Positions 1 to 8,133 of a DNA stretch of 18,270 nucleotides are shown here, piece after piece; within the stretch, counting starts at the first letter, position 1; each line of letters starts with the position of its first letter. The translations under genes were made by a program, and so were the position numbers. Below the pieces are notes generated by a model. It did no database searches. It was not told where the DNA came from and saw nothing but the letters and a program-made list of their open reading frames with translations. Location of the stretch: assembly GCF_016680995.1 (NCBI RefSeq), contig NZ_JAEQMG010000027.1, forward strand, positions 1 to 18,270. The letters are read 5' to 3'. This stretch comes from Ruminococcus difficilis (GTDB taxonomy: Bacteria > Bacillota_A > Clostridia > Oscillospirales > Acutalibacteraceae).

Positions 1-590
1 CCGAATCCGAGGATATCTCTGTCGGCGGCACGGACAACATCGACGCGGAGATCTTTGCTGACTTTGACTATGTCGCCTTAGGACATATCCACCGTCCGCA
101 GAACTGCGGCAGTAAGAAGATCCGCTACTGCGGTACGCCGCTGAAATACTCCTTCTCGGAAGCGAATGATCAGAAATCCGTGACTGTCGGAGAGTTGTCG
201 GAAAACGGCGAGCTCACTATCCGCACCGTTCCGCTGACTCCCCTGCACGATATGGTCGAGATCAGGGGCGCTTATGACGAGCTGACGGCGAAGAGTTATT
301 ATGACGGCGCCTCTTTGCAGGAGGACTACGTCCACATCACCCTGACCGACGAGGAGGATATCCCTGACGCAGTCGGCAAGCTCAGAACGATCTATCATAA
401 CCTGATGAAGCTCGATTATGACAATCAGCGCACCCGCGCGAACGGCGAATTGCTGCCCGAAGCGCAGGTGGAAACAAAGTCGCCGCTCGAGCTGTTCGGA
501 GACTTCTACCGCACACAGAACGGTCAGGAGTTGACCGAGGAACAGCAGACCTATCTGCAAAATATCATCGAAAGCGTATGGGAGGACTGA
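1..590 (+). CDS. sbcD: Exonuclease subunit SbcD, C-terminal part (5' end outside window)
   Basis: This is the C-terminal part of the metallophosphoesterase subunit of the SbcCD (Mre11-Rad50-like) nuclease, which cuts hairpins and processes DNA ends. The frame is open from base 3 with no start in the window. It reads DYVALGHIHRPQ near bases 66-101, the GHxH motif that supplies metal ligands in this phosphoesterase family. The rest matches the SbcD cap and C-terminal region, which contacts the SbcC ATPase. The gene ends in TGA one base before the sbcC ATG, so the two are almost certainly co-translated. A GTG at 180 lies inside the conserved domain and is not the true start. The family assignment is firm because of the motif and the sbcC neighbour. 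Confidence 0.93.
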   Translation, partial: ESEDISVGGTDNIDAEIFADFDYVALGHIHRPQNCGSKKIRYCGTPLKYSFSEANDQKSVTVGELSENGELTIRTVPLTPLHDMVEIRGAYDELTAKSYYDGASLQEDYVHITLTDEEDIPDAVGKLRTIYHNLMKLDYDNQRTRANGELLPEAQVETKSPLELFGDFYRTQNGQELTEEQQTYLQNIIESVWED

Positions 591-591
591 C

Positions 592-3357
592 ATGAGACCG
601 ATCAAACTGACGATGTCCGCGTTCGGACCATACGCGGGAGTAACTACCATTGATTTTGACAAGCTGGGCAACAGCGGGCTGTACCTGATCACAGGCGATA
701 CGGGCGCGGGCAAGACGACCATCTTCGACGCGATCGTGTATGCGCTGTACGGCAGGACCGGCAGTGAAGAACGCGTGCCCTCGATGCTGCGTTCCAAATA
801 CGCCGCTCCCGACACGCCGACTTATGTCGAATTACGCTTTCAATGCGGCGGCAAGGAATATCGCATCAAGCGCAATCCCGAATATATGCGCCCGAAATCA
901 CGCGGTGAAGGGTTCACCAAAGAGAGCGCTGACTGTGAGCTAAAAATGCCCGATAACAAGGTGATCGCCAGACGGTCGGAGGTCGACGACATGATCTACC
1001 GGATCATCGGACTTGACAGCCGACAGTTCATGCAGATCGCGATGATCGCGCAGGGCGACTTCAAAAAGCTGCTGCTCGCCTCTACCGATGAACGCAAAAA
1101 AATCTTTCGGCAGATCTTTAAGACCGAAAACTACGAAAGCCTTCAGCAGAAGCTGAAGGGCGAATTCATACAGGCAAAGCGCCGTCTGGACGACGTGAAC
1201 AACAGTATCCATCAATATATCGGCGGGATCAGCTGTGCGGACGACAGCGATGATTTTGCGCTCGTTGACAAAGCAAAACGACAGGAGCTGCCGATCAGCG
1301 AAACCGTATCACTAATCGAAAAGCTCAACCGCGCCGATCTCGACAGCATGAAAGCGCTTGACGAAAAGCTGGATGCTATCGATCAAAAGCTCGCCGTGCT
1401 GAACGCGGCGCTCGGCAAGGTCGACGAATACAACAAGGCAAAAGCCTCCGCGGAAACGGTGAAACAGCAGATCGCCGACGAGACGGAAAAGCTGAACGAC
1501 CTGAAAGAAAAAGCGGATCAGGCGCAAGAGGCGTATCAGGAGGTCGACTCCCTCACGGCGGAGGTCGGCAAGCTCAACGCCGAAATGCCCGACTATGAGA
1601 AATACGACGAACTTGCGCGATCACTCGTAACGCTTGAAGAAAAAATCAAAACAGCCGCAAAGACAAAGGAGCGGCTGGATCACACCATCAAGACAGAAAA
1701 AGAGAATCTGTCCGCTCTCAAAGAGGAAAAGTCCGCTTTAGCGGGCGTGAAAGAGGACAGGCTCAGGCTCGAAACAAAACAGCAGGAAGCTGATAAAAAG
1801 CGATCTGACCTGAACGGTATCAAGCGGATGATCGGAGATCATGAGACGGATATCGAAGCACTTGAAACATTACAAGAGTCATGTAACAGGTCGATCGCCG
1901 TCGCCGAACAGTGCGCGAGAAAATACAACGAGCTGAACGTCGCTTTCCTGCGCGAGCAGGCGGGTATTCTTGCGGAAAGCTTGCGCGACGGTGAACCATG
2001 CCCCGTATGCGGGGCGACCTCTCACCCGTCCCCTGCCGAAAAATCTTCACATGCGCCCACCGAAAAAGAGTTGAAGGACGCAAAAAAAGAAGCCGATACC
2101 GCTCAGGAATCCGCTCAAAAGCTCAGTTCGGAATGCGCGAAGCTCAGGGGCATGGCAGAAGCGCAGAAGGATTCGCTCAAAAAGCGGCTCAGCGAGAATG
2201 GGATAGAAGCGGAGCTGTCAGAGGCAAAGGAACTGCTTGAAAAGCGGATCGCCGAATTGTCGGATAAGATGAACGAGCTGACAGCGCAGATCCAAATTCT
2301 CAGCGATAAAGAACAACGAAAGGACAAGCTCGAAACACTGATCCCCGAAAAACAGGAATCGATCGATTCCCTGCAGGCACAGTTCGCCGATACGGAGAAA
2401 GAGCTCTCCGCAAGCTCTGCGACAAAGCTACAGCTCTCTAAGCAGGTCAAAGAGCTGAAAGAGGGCTTACGGTTCGACACCAAGCAACAGGCAACAGAGT
2501 ATCTCCTCACGCTCGAAGGCAGGATCGCTCTGCTGAAAAAGTCCTTGGAGGATGCGCAGAAAAAGCTTGGCGATCAGAAGCAGATACTTGAACAGCTGAT
2601 CGGCAAGCAAAAACAGCTGAAAGCGCAGATCGCGGACTCGGAACAGCTTGATGGAAAGAAGCTCACAGTCGAAAAAGCCGACCTGACGGAGCAGAAGAAC
2701 GTCATCAACCGCGAACGGGAGATCGTCAGCAACCGATATTCCTCCAACGATCATACGCTGCAGAATATCGCCGCCAAACAGACTCAGGCTCAAAAGCTCG
2801 AGAAGCAATATCAGCTGACCAAGGCGCTGTCCGATACCGCCAACGGCGATATCGCGGGCAAGGACAAGATCACCCTCGAGGCGTATATCCAGATGACCTA
2901 CTTTGATCGCGTGATCGCCCGCGCGAATACGCGCCTGATGGTGATGTCGGGCGGTCAGTATGAAATGATACGCCGTGTGGAGGCGGACAACAAACGCAGT
3001 CAGAGCGGTCTAGATATCGACGTCATCGACCATTACAACGGGAGTCAGCGTCCCGTCGGCAGTCTTTCGGGCGGTGAAAAGTTCAAGGCGTCGCTCTCCC
3101 TCGCTCTCGGGCTCTCCGACGAGGTACAGTCCTCCGCGGGAGGGATCAGACTCGACACGATGTTCGTTGACGAGGGCTTCGGCACTCTCGACGAAGGCTC
3201 GCTGAGAAACGCTATCAACGCGCTGGCAAGTCTGAGCGAGGGGAACCGTCTGGTCGGTATCATCTCGCACGTCAACGAGCTCAAAGAGAAGATCGACAGG
3301 CAGATCGTCATCACGAAGGATCGCGCAGGCGGCAGTAAGGCGGAGATCATCCTGTGA
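592..3357 (+). CDS. sbcC: Exonuclease subunit SbcC (SMC/Rad50-like ATPase)
   Basis: This 921-residue ATPase is the partner of SbcD; it clamps DNA and gates the nuclease. The N-terminal Walker A is GDTGAGKT at residues 35-42. Long Lys/Glu/Gln-rich coiled-coil arms run from about 190 to 770. They are interrupted by a zinc hook, CPVC at 470-473, through which two molecules dimerise in this family. The C-terminal ATPase half carries the ABC signature SLSGGE (824-829), Walker B ending FVDEGF (858-863), a D-loop Asp at 867 and the H-loop His at 893. Length is close to the usual 1000 residues, with somewhat shorter arms. The start is set by the ATG one base after the sbcD stop, with GGAGG just upstream inside sbcD. 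No clear intrinsic terminator follows. Confidence 0.95.
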   Translation: MRPIKLTMSAFGPYAGVTTIDFDKLGNSGLYLITGDTGAGKTTIFDAIVYALYGRTGSEERVPSMLRSKYAAPDTPTYVELRFQCGGKEYRIKRNPEYMRPKSRGEGFTKESADCELKMPDNKVIARRSEVDDMIYRIIGLDSRQFMQIAMIAQGDFKKLLLASTDERKKIFRQIFKTENYESLQQKLKGEFIQAKRRLDDVNNSIHQYIGGISCADDSDDFALVDKAKRQELPISETVSLIEKLNRADLDSMKALDEKLDAIDQKLAVLNAALGKVDEYNKAKASAETVKQQIADETEKLNDLKEKADQAQEAYQEVDSLTAEVGKLNAEMPDYEKYDELARSLVTLEEKIKTAAKTKERLDHTIKTEKENLSALKEEKSALAGVKEDRLRLETKQQEADKKRSDLNGIKRMIGDHETDIEALETLQESCNRSIAVAEQCARKYNELNVAFLREQAGILAESLRDGEPCPVCGATSHPSPAEKSSHAPTEKELKDAKKEADTAQESAQKLSSECAKLRGMAEAQKDSLKKRLSENGIEAELSEAKELLEKRIAELSDKMNELTAQIQILSDKEQRKDKLETLIPEKQESIDSLQAQFADTEKELSASSATKLQLSKQVKELKEGLRFDTKQQATEYLLTLEGRIALLKKSLEDAQKKLGDQKQILEQLIGKQKQLKAQIADSEQLDGKKLTVEKADLTEQKNVINREREIVSNRYSSNDHTLQNIAAKQTQAQKLEKQYQLTKALSDTANGDIAGKDKITLEAYIQMTYFDRVIARANTRLMVMSGGQYEMIRRVEADNKRSQSGLDIDVIDHYNGSQRPVGSLSGGEKFKASLSLALGLSDEVQSSAGGIRLDTMFVDEGFGTLDEGSLRNAINALASLSEGNRLVGIISHVNELKEKIDRQIVITKDRAGGSKAEIIL

Positions 3358-3364
3358 TTTTCGC

Positions 3365-3393
3365 TTGACTTGCCTTTGACAATATACTATTAT
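3365..3393 (+). promoter_or_regulatory. Sigma-A-type promoter for the pncA-nadE pair
   Basis: A -35 box TTGACT (3365-3370) and a -10 box TATTAT (3388-3393) are separated by 17 bases, 34 bases ahead of the nicotinamidase-like start codon. A second TTGACA lies inside the spacer (3375-3380) but has no properly spaced -10. The pattern is seen directly; activity is inferred. Confidence 0.65.
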
Positions 3394-3427
3394 CAAATAA
3401 AACATTACCGTACAGGAGGAAAACTAA

Positions 3428-3952
3428 ATGAAGCATTTTCTGATCGTAGTGGATATGCAAAAGGATTTTGTGGACGGAGCACTGGGCACCAAAGAGGCTG
3501 TCTCGATCGTCCCCTCGGTCGTAAAAAAGATCGAAGAATTTGACGGCGAGATCTTCGCGACACTTGACACGCACGGCGAGAACTATATGCAGACCATGGA
3601 GGGCAGGAACCTGCCCGTCCCGCATTGTATCAAGGGCACTGAGGGCTGGGAGCTTGACAAAGCGGTCGCCGCCGCTCTGGAGAAAAAGGGCTATACCCCT
3701 GTGGAGAAGGGCACCTTCGGCGCGGCACAGCTCCCCGCGATGGTGATGAACGCCTGTGCGGGAGAGCCGTGTGATATTGAGCTGATCGGTCTGTGCACCG
3801 ACATCTGTGTGGTGTCGAACGCACTGCTCTTGAAGGCGATCTTCTGTGAGAGCCCCATAAGCGTAGATTCCGCATGCTGTGCGGGCGTCACCCCCGAAAA
3901 GCATCTGGCGGCGCTCGAGACCATGAGAAGCTGTCAAATCGAAGTAAAGTGA
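3428..3952 (+). CDS. pncA: Nicotinamidase / isochorismatase-family cysteine hydrolase
   Basis: This 174-residue cytoplasmic protein of the isochorismatase-like fold probably deamidates nicotinamide to nicotinate for NAD salvage. The N-terminus FLIVVDMQKDFVDG carries the catalytic Asp (D9). The lysine of the triad is K94 in EKGTFGA, and the nucleophile is C127 in CTDICV, so the Asp-Lys-Cys triad is complete. D47, H49 and H66 are at the positions of the nicotinamidase metal ligands. A further His found in the M. tuberculosis enzyme is not evident here. AGGAGG sits eight bases ahead of the ATG. The next gene encodes NAD+ synthase, which strongly favours nicotinamidase over isochorismatase or ureidoacrylate hydrolase. 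The family is certain; the substrate is inferred from context and residues. Confidence 0.85.
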   Translation: MKHFLIVVDMQKDFVDGALGTKEAVSIVPSVVKKIEEFDGEIFATLDTHGENYMQTMEGRNLPVPHCIKGTEGWELDKAVAAALEKKGYTPVEKGTFGAAQLPAMVMNACAGEPCDIELIGLCTDICVVSNALLLKAIFCESPISVDSACCAGVTPEKHLAALETMRSCQIEVK

Positions 3953-3961
3953 GGAATGAAC

Positions 3962-4708
3962 ATGTTTAACGCTGAAAAAATCAAGAACGAATGTGTACAA
4001 TGGATCCGCGATTTCTTTGAAGAAAACGGCAAGGGCTGTAACGCCGTCGTCGGTATCTCGGGCGGTAAGGACAGCTCGATCGTCGCCGCGTTATGCGTAG
4101 AAGCGCTGGGCAAGGACAGGGTCATCGGCGTGCTGATGCCCAACGGCGAGCAGGCGGACATCGACAAGGCACAGCTCTTAGTCGACACCCTCGGCATCAA
4201 GCACTATATCATCAATATCAAGGACGCGTACGAGGGCGTGATCAGACAGCTCCCCTTTGAGCCGACGGCGCAGACCGTGCAGAACCTGCCGCCGCGCATC
4301 CGCATGGCAACGCTGTATGCTGTATCGCAGAGCCACAACGGACGCGTCGCGAACACCTGCAACCTCTCTGAGGACTGGGTAGGCTACTCCACCCGCTACG
4401 GCGACAGCGTCGGCGATTTCAGCCCGTGCTCCTTTTTGACGGTCGATGAGATGAAGCAGATCGGCAGACTCTTGGGACTGCCCGCGGAGCTGGTAGACAA
4501 AGCCCCCTCCGACGGACTTTGCGGCAAGACTGACGAGGATAACCTCGGCTTCACCTACGCCGCTTTAGACCGCTATATCCGTACGGGAGAGATCGACGAT
4601 CCCGCGATCAAAGAAAAGATCGACTATAAGCACAGGATCAATCTGTTCAAGCTGCAGCTCATGCCCGCCTTCAAGCCTGATATTCCTATCGCGGAGATCC
4701 ATCAATAA
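3962..4708 (+). CDS. nadE: Ammonia-dependent NAD+ synthase
   Basis: This is the final step of NAD biosynthesis: nicotinate adenine dinucleotide plus ammonia and ATP gives NAD+. The protein is a single N-type ATP pyrophosphatase domain. Its P-loop, SGGKDS, lies at residues 33-38 from the chosen start. Further matches are NLSEDWVGYSTRYGDSVGD in the middle and KTDEDNLGFTYAALDRYI near the end, all typical of NadE. There is no N-terminal glutaminase domain, so ammonia is the expected nitrogen donor. Two in-frame ATGs exist. The one at 3956 lies only one base after the GAGG sequence (3951-3954), whereas the one at 3962 lies seven bases after it and is preferred. The ribosome binding site overlaps the stop of the preceding hydrolase gene, implying translational coupling. 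Confidence 0.93.
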   Translation: MFNAEKIKNECVQWIRDFFEENGKGCNAVVGISGGKDSSIVAALCVEALGKDRVIGVLMPNGEQADIDKAQLLVDTLGIKHYIINIKDAYEGVIRQLPFEPTAQTVQNLPPRIRMATLYAVSQSHNGRVANTCNLSEDWVGYSTRYGDSVGDFSPCSFLTVDEMKQIGRLLGLPAELVDKAPSDGLCGKTDEDNLGFTYAALDRYIRTGEIDDPAIKEKIDYKHRINLFKLQLMPAFKPDIPIAEIHQ

Positions 4709-4735
4709 AACTCGACAATCATTTTCACAAAAACA

Positions 4736-4777
4736 GACCCGATAGCTGACATGGAATCAGTTATCGGGTCGCTTTTT
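4736..4777 (+). terminator. Rho-independent terminator after nadE
   Basis: A 14-bp stem, GACCCGATAGCTGA (4736-4749) pairing with 4757-4770 with one G-T wobble, has a seven-base loop. It is followed by GC and five Ts (4773-4777). It ends the pncA-nadE transcript. Confidence 0.9.
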
Positions 4778-4782
4778 ATGAC

Positions 4783-4818
4783 AAAAAGGCGCCGAGCACT
4801 GTTACAGCGTTCGGCGCC
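4783..4818 (-). terminator. Rho-independent terminator of the feo operon
   Basis: Read on the minus strand, GGCGCCGA (4818-4811) pairs with TCGGCGCC (4795-4788). The stem is followed by five Ts (4787-4783). It lies 16 bases past the stop of the small Cys-rich gene. It sits back to back with the nadE terminator, insulating the two convergent operons. Confidence 0.85.
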
Positions 4819-4833
4819 TGTATGGCAAGAGAT

Positions 4834-5010
4834 TTACTGTTTATGACAGGAGCCTGACATCGCGCAGCCCTTGCAGTTGCCGCAATTGCAGACGACCGCC
4901 TTGCCCTGCTTCTTCTTTCTGACCATGCTGACGATGATCGCCGTCACGATCGCTATCAATACGGCACAGATGATGATGGTACCGATGTTATTTGATATCC
5001 ATGTAAACAT
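4834..5010 (-). CDS. FeoB-associated Cys-rich small membrane protein
   Basis: A 58-residue gene on the minus strand starts at the ATG at 5010-5008. AAGGAG lies eight bases upstream, and TAA is at 4836-4834. The product has one hydrophobic segment (about residues 9-30, GTIIICAVLIAIVTAIIV) followed by a basic RKKKQGK patch. The tail has five cysteines (C41, C43, C46, C49, C55) in the order CxCxxCxxC-x5-C. This architecture and its place directly after feoB match the small FeoB-associated Cys-rich membrane proteins of Clostridia. The biochemical role of that family is not established. Handling ferrous iron or an Fe-S cluster next to the FeoB channel is a reasonable inference. It is short enough to be missed by length cut-offs. 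Confidence 0.85.
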   Translation of the reverse strand: MFTWISNNIGTIIICAVLIAIVTAIIVSMVRKKKQGKAVVCNCGNCKGCAMSGSCHKQ

Positions 5011-5032
5011 GATGTCAACTCCTTCTTATCGG

Positions 5033-5055
5033 ACGGTCATTGAGAACCTGACCGT
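5033..5055 (-). other. Intercistronic hairpin between feoB and the Cys-rich gene
   Basis: ACGGTCA (5033-5039) and TGACCGT (5049-5055) form a perfect 7-bp stem with a nine-base loop in the 50-base gap between feoB and the small gene. No T-run follows on the minus strand, so it is more likely an mRNA stability or processing element than a terminator. Function is inferred. Confidence 0.45.
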
Positions 5056-5060
5056 GATGA

Positions 5061-7538
5061 TTATTTTATCTTGACCTTTTTGGTCAGCTTGCTGGCTTCC
5101 TTATAGGGCTTGAAGAGCATGAACAGCATACCCGCGATCAGGAGGATGGAAACGATCAGACCGATCACATTCAAATGACCCGTGAACGCGCCTCCGATCT
5201 GGTTGATGCACAGAGCGATCACATACGCAAAGCCGCACTGGTAAGCGATGGCGAACGCCGTCCATTTGCCGGAGTTCATCTCTCTCTTGATGGCGCCCAT
5301 CGCCGCGAAGCACGGAGCGCACAGCAGGTTGAACACGAGGAACGAGAAGCCTGTCACGCCGGTGAACACGCTCGCGAGCGTCGCCCATGTAGAGAGCTCT
5401 CCGCCACCGTACAGTACGCCCATCGTACCGACGATGTTCTCCTTGGCGATCAGACCGGTGATAGAAGCGACCGTCGCCTGCCAGTTGCCCCAGCCGAGCG
5501 GAGCGAAGATCCAGGAGATGGCGTTGCCGATCGTGGCGAGGATACTGCTGCCGATCTCTTCTTCACCCAGCATGGTAAAGCTGCCGTCGACCCAGCCGAA
5601 GCGGGAGAGGAACCACAGAACGATGGTGGACAGCAGAATGATGGTGCCTGCCTTCTTGATGAATGACCAGCCGCGTTCCCACATCGAGCGCAGGACGTTG
5701 CCGAGCGTCGGCCAGTGGTAGGCGGGCAGCTCCATGACGAAGGGAGCGGGCTCGCCCGCGAAGGGCTTGGTCTTTTTGAGCATGATACCCGAAATGATGA
5801 TCGCCGCCATACCGATGAAGTACGCGCTTGTCGCGACCCACGCGGAGCCGCCGAAGATCACGCCCGCGATCATCGAGATAAAGGGAACCTTTGCGCCGCA
5901 GGGGATAAAGGTGGTAGTCATGATGGTCATGCGGCGGTCGCGTTCATTCTCGATGGTACGCGACGCCATAATGCCGGGGATGCCGCAGCCGGTTCCGATA
6001 AGTATCGGGATGAAGCTCTTGCCCGACAGACCGAAACGGCGGAAAATACGGTCGAGTACAAAGGCGATACGCGCCATGTAGCCGCAGGCTTCAAGGAACG
6101 CGAGCAGGAGGAAGAGGACGAGCATCTGCGGTACAAAGCCCAGTACCGCGCCCACGCCCGCGATGATACCGTCAAGGATCAGGCTCGACAGCCACTCGGG
6201 AGCGTTGGCGGCTTCCAGCCAACCGCCGACGATAGCAGGAATACCGGGCACCCATACGCCGAACTGAGCGGGATCGTCGGGCTTGCCTTCGTTTTTCGCA
6301 AACACCTCAGCGGCTGATTTGACGTCCTTGCCTGTGGAGGTTTCCTCGGTTATCTCAAGGGTCTCTTCGTCTTCTACTTCATAGGTGAATTCATCGGTAT
6401 CCTTCACGTCAGAAGCGAATTTGTTGACCTGCGTCACCGCCGCGGCGGGATCGTATTCTTCGGACTCGGAATCGAGCGCCGAGAGCAGGTCTTCATTTCC
6501 TGCCGCCTCTGCGGAACCGGTCAGCACTCCGATCGCCTCGGCATGCTCCTCATACTGGGCGGTGCCGATACCGAACAGGTGAAAACCGTCGCCGAAGAGT
6601 CCGTCGTTTGCCCAGTCGGTCGCCGCCGTACCGACGGTGACCATCGAGATGTAGTACACGAGGAACATGACGACCATGAAGATCGGCAGACCGAGCCAGC
6701 GGTTGGTGACGACCTTGTCGATCTTGTCAGAGGTCGAGAGCTGTGCCTTCTGCTTGTTTTTATACACGCTGTCGATGATCTTGCCGATATAGACGTAACG
6801 CTCGTTGGTGATGATCGACTCCGCGTCGTCGTCATATTCTTCTTCGACAGCCTTGATATCATTTTCGATATGCTCGAGGGTCGTGGAGGAAAGCCCGAGC
6901 TTTTCGATGACCTTATCATCACGCTCAAAGATCTTGACCGCGTACCAGCGCTGCTGTTCTTCGGGCATATCATGCACGCAGGCTTCTTCGATATGAGCAA
7001 TCGCGTGCTCGACCGTGCCGTCGAAGGGATGCTTCGGGACGGGCTTCTTCTCCTCCGCCGCCTTGATCGCGACTTCGGCGGCTTCGATAACGCCCTTGCT
7101 CTTGAGCGCCGATATCTCGACGACCTTACAGCCCAGCTGACGGCTCAGCTCCGCCGTGTTGATCTTCACGCCTGTTTTCTCCACGACGTCCATCATATTG
7201 ATGGCGATGACGACGGGGATTCCCAGCTCACAGAGCTGAGTAGTCAGGTACAGGTTGCGCTCGAGGTTGGTACCGTCTACGATATTGAGGATCGCGTCGG
7301 GACGCGAGTCGATCAGGTAGTTACGCGCGACGACCTCTTCCATCGTGTAGGGAGAGAGCGAATAGATACCGGGCAGGTCGGTGATGGTCACGTCGGTGTG
7401 CTTTTTGAGCTTGCCTTCCTTTTTCTCTACCGTTACGCCGGGCCAGTTGCCGACGAACTGATTCGAGCCTGTCAGGGCGTTGAACAGGGTGGTTTTACCG
7501 CTGTTCGGGTTGCCCGCTAAGGCGATCGTGGTTTTCAT
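5061..7538 (-). CDS. feoB: Ferrous iron transporter FeoB
   Basis: This 825-residue protein takes up Fe(II) across the cytoplasmic membrane, with an N-terminal GTPase controlling it. GTPase motifs are G1 GNPNSGKT (9-16), G3 DLPG (54-57), G4 NMMD (114-117) and G5 SALK (143-146). The core membrane part carries the two Gate regions, with conserved Cys-containing stretches GTGCGIPGIMASRT and LLCAPCFAAMGAIKRE. Between the first membrane helix (about 283-305) and the second (from about 450) is a long loop. Its residues 330-420 are rich in Asp and Glu and extend well past the E. coli protein. The ATG at 7538 has GAGG seven bases upstream. It follows two feoA genes and precedes the Cys-rich gene on one strand, so they are probably one operon. 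The function is certain; the role of the acidic loop is unknown. Confidence 0.96.
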   Translation of the reverse strand: MKTTIALAGNPNSGKTTLFNALTGSNQFVGNWPGVTVEKKEGKLKKHTDVTITDLPGIYSLSPYTMEEVVARNYLIDSRPDAILNIVDGTNLERNLYLTTQLCELGIPVVIAINMMDVVEKTGVKINTAELSRQLGCKVVEISALKSKGVIEAAEVAIKAAEEKKPVPKHPFDGTVEHAIAHIEEACVHDMPEEQQRWYAVKIFERDDKVIEKLGLSSTTLEHIENDIKAVEEEYDDDAESIITNERYVYIGKIIDSVYKNKQKAQLSTSDKIDKVVTNRWLGLPIFMVVMFLVYYISMVTVGTAATDWANDGLFGDGFHLFGIGTAQYEEHAEAIGVLTGSAEAAGNEDLLSALDSESEEYDPAAAVTQVNKFASDVKDTDEFTYEVEDEETLEITEETSTGKDVKSAAEVFAKNEGKPDDPAQFGVWVPGIPAIVGGWLEAANAPEWLSSLILDGIIAGVGAVLGFVPQMLVLFLLLAFLEACGYMARIAFVLDRIFRRFGLSGKSFIPILIGTGCGIPGIMASRTIENERDRRMTIMTTTFIPCGAKVPFISMIAGVIFGGSAWVATSAYFIGMAAIIISGIMLKKTKPFAGEPAPFVMELPAYHWPTLGNVLRSMWERGWSFIKKAGTIILLSTIVLWFLSRFGWVDGSFTMLGEEEIGSSILATIGNAISWIFAPLGWGNWQATVASITGLIAKENIVGTMGVLYGGGELSTWATLASVFTGVTGFSFLVFNLLCAPCFAAMGAIKREMNSGKWTAFAIAYQCGFAYVIALCINQIGGAFTGHLNVIGLIVSILLIAGMLFMLFKPYKEASKLTKKVKIK

Positions 7539-7557
7539 TTACATACCTCATTTCTTG

Positions 7558-7579
7558 GTTAGTGTTCCCTAACTGTTAG
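7558..7579 (-). promoter_or_regulatory. GTTAG/CTAAC repeats ahead of feoB (possible DtxR-family operator)
   Basis: In the 109-base gap between feoA and feoB are GTTAG (7558-7562), CTAAC (7569-7573) and GTTAG (7575-7579). The last two make the palindrome CTAAC-T-GTTAG. The same words make up the operator of the whole operon upstream of the first feoA. A second iron-responsive control point for feoB is inferred. No convincing promoter was found next to it. Confidence 0.45.
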
Positions 7580-7647
7580 TTAAAAAATATGTGGATCACG
7601 CCGATACATCGCCTGTAAACGACTTGATAAAGGCGCGATCACACCGA

Positions 7648-7869
7648 TCATTCTACCTCTACCATCGCGGCGTCAGCCTTGCGGATCGAGAGCTGGTAGC
7701 CGCGTACGGTGACTTCCATCGGGTCGCCTAAGGGAGCGACCTTCTGCACCTTGATCTCGACGCCCTTGGTGATGCCCATATCCATGATACGGCGCTTGAC
7801 GGCGCCCTCGCCGTGGAGCTTCTTGACCTTGCAGGTACTGCCGATCGGGACTTCGCGTAATGTGTTCAT
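7648..7869 (-). CDS. feoA: FeoA family protein (second in operon)
   Basis: A 73-residue SH3-like-fold cytoplasmic protein, expected to bind or regulate FeoB during Fe(II) uptake. The core RRIMDMGITKGVEIKVQKVA followed by LGDPMEVTVRGYQLSIRKADA is the classic FeoA pattern of short beta strands, with the GDP-x-E-V-x-V-R-G-Y turn. GGAGG lies about five bases upstream of the ATG at 7869. It begins 13 bases after the preceding feoA-like gene and lies 109 bases upstream of feoB. Of the two copies this one is closer to canonical FeoA. Confidence 0.93.
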   Translation of the reverse strand: MNTLREVPIGSTCKVKKLHGEGAVKRRIMDMGITKGVEIKVQKVAPLGDPMEVTVRGYQLSIRKADAAMVEVE

Positions 7870-7882
7870 AGTGACCTCCTCA

Positions 7883-8092
7883 TTATATCATGATCTTCTG
7901 CGCCATTTCCTTGCTGATCGCAACGCGCGCATCTTTGACTTTGACGATCAGGTTGCCGCCCATAGAGCTGACGACCGTGACGGCAGCGCCCGATACGAAG
8001 CCTAAATTTTGCAGATGAGCCCGTACCTCCGCGTTTCCGCCGATTCGTTTAATAATGTTTTCTTCGCCGATGACGGCTAAGGTGAGCGGCAT
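7883..8092 (-). CDS. feoA: FeoA family protein (first in operon, diverged)
   Basis: This 69-residue FeoA-like SH3-fold protein is encoded ahead of the canonical copy. The segment GGNAEVRAHLQNLGFVSGAAVTVV fits FeoA, as does VKVKDARVAISKEMAQKI. The usual GDP-x-E turn is replaced by MGGNLIV, so the two copies have diverged. Tandem FeoA proteins ahead of FeoB are common in Clostridia. The start is placed at the ATG at 8092, six bases after GAGGGG. A TTG at 8110 would extend it by six residues but has no ribosome binding site. It is the first gene after the iron-regulated promoter. Confidence 0.87.
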   Translation of the reverse strand: MPLTLAVIGEENIIKRIGGNAEVRAHLQNLGFVSGAAVTVVSSMGGNLIVKVKDARVAISKEMAQKIMI

Positions 8093-8133
8093 AGCGATCC
8101 CCTCTTCCAAAGTGTTATTGCATGCTAACTTGA

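Noticed and set aside
180..590. A separate short gene starting at the GTG at 180
   Set aside because: The same frame is open to the window edge and encodes the SbcD core with its GHxH motif; the GTG is internal.
592..3357. SbcC long repetitive Lys/Glu region as a repeat element
   Set aside because: This is ordinary coiled-coil composition on both sides of the zinc hook, with no DNA-level repeat.
4871..5074. A 67-codon plus-strand frame between nadE and feoB
   Set aside because: It overlaps in antisense the Cys-rich membrane gene, which has a proper ribosome binding site and operon context.
6543..7520. A 325-codon open frame on the plus strand opposite feoB, with others at 5175-6317
   Set aside because: Antisense shadows of feoB; composition is unusual for protein and there is no initiation signal.
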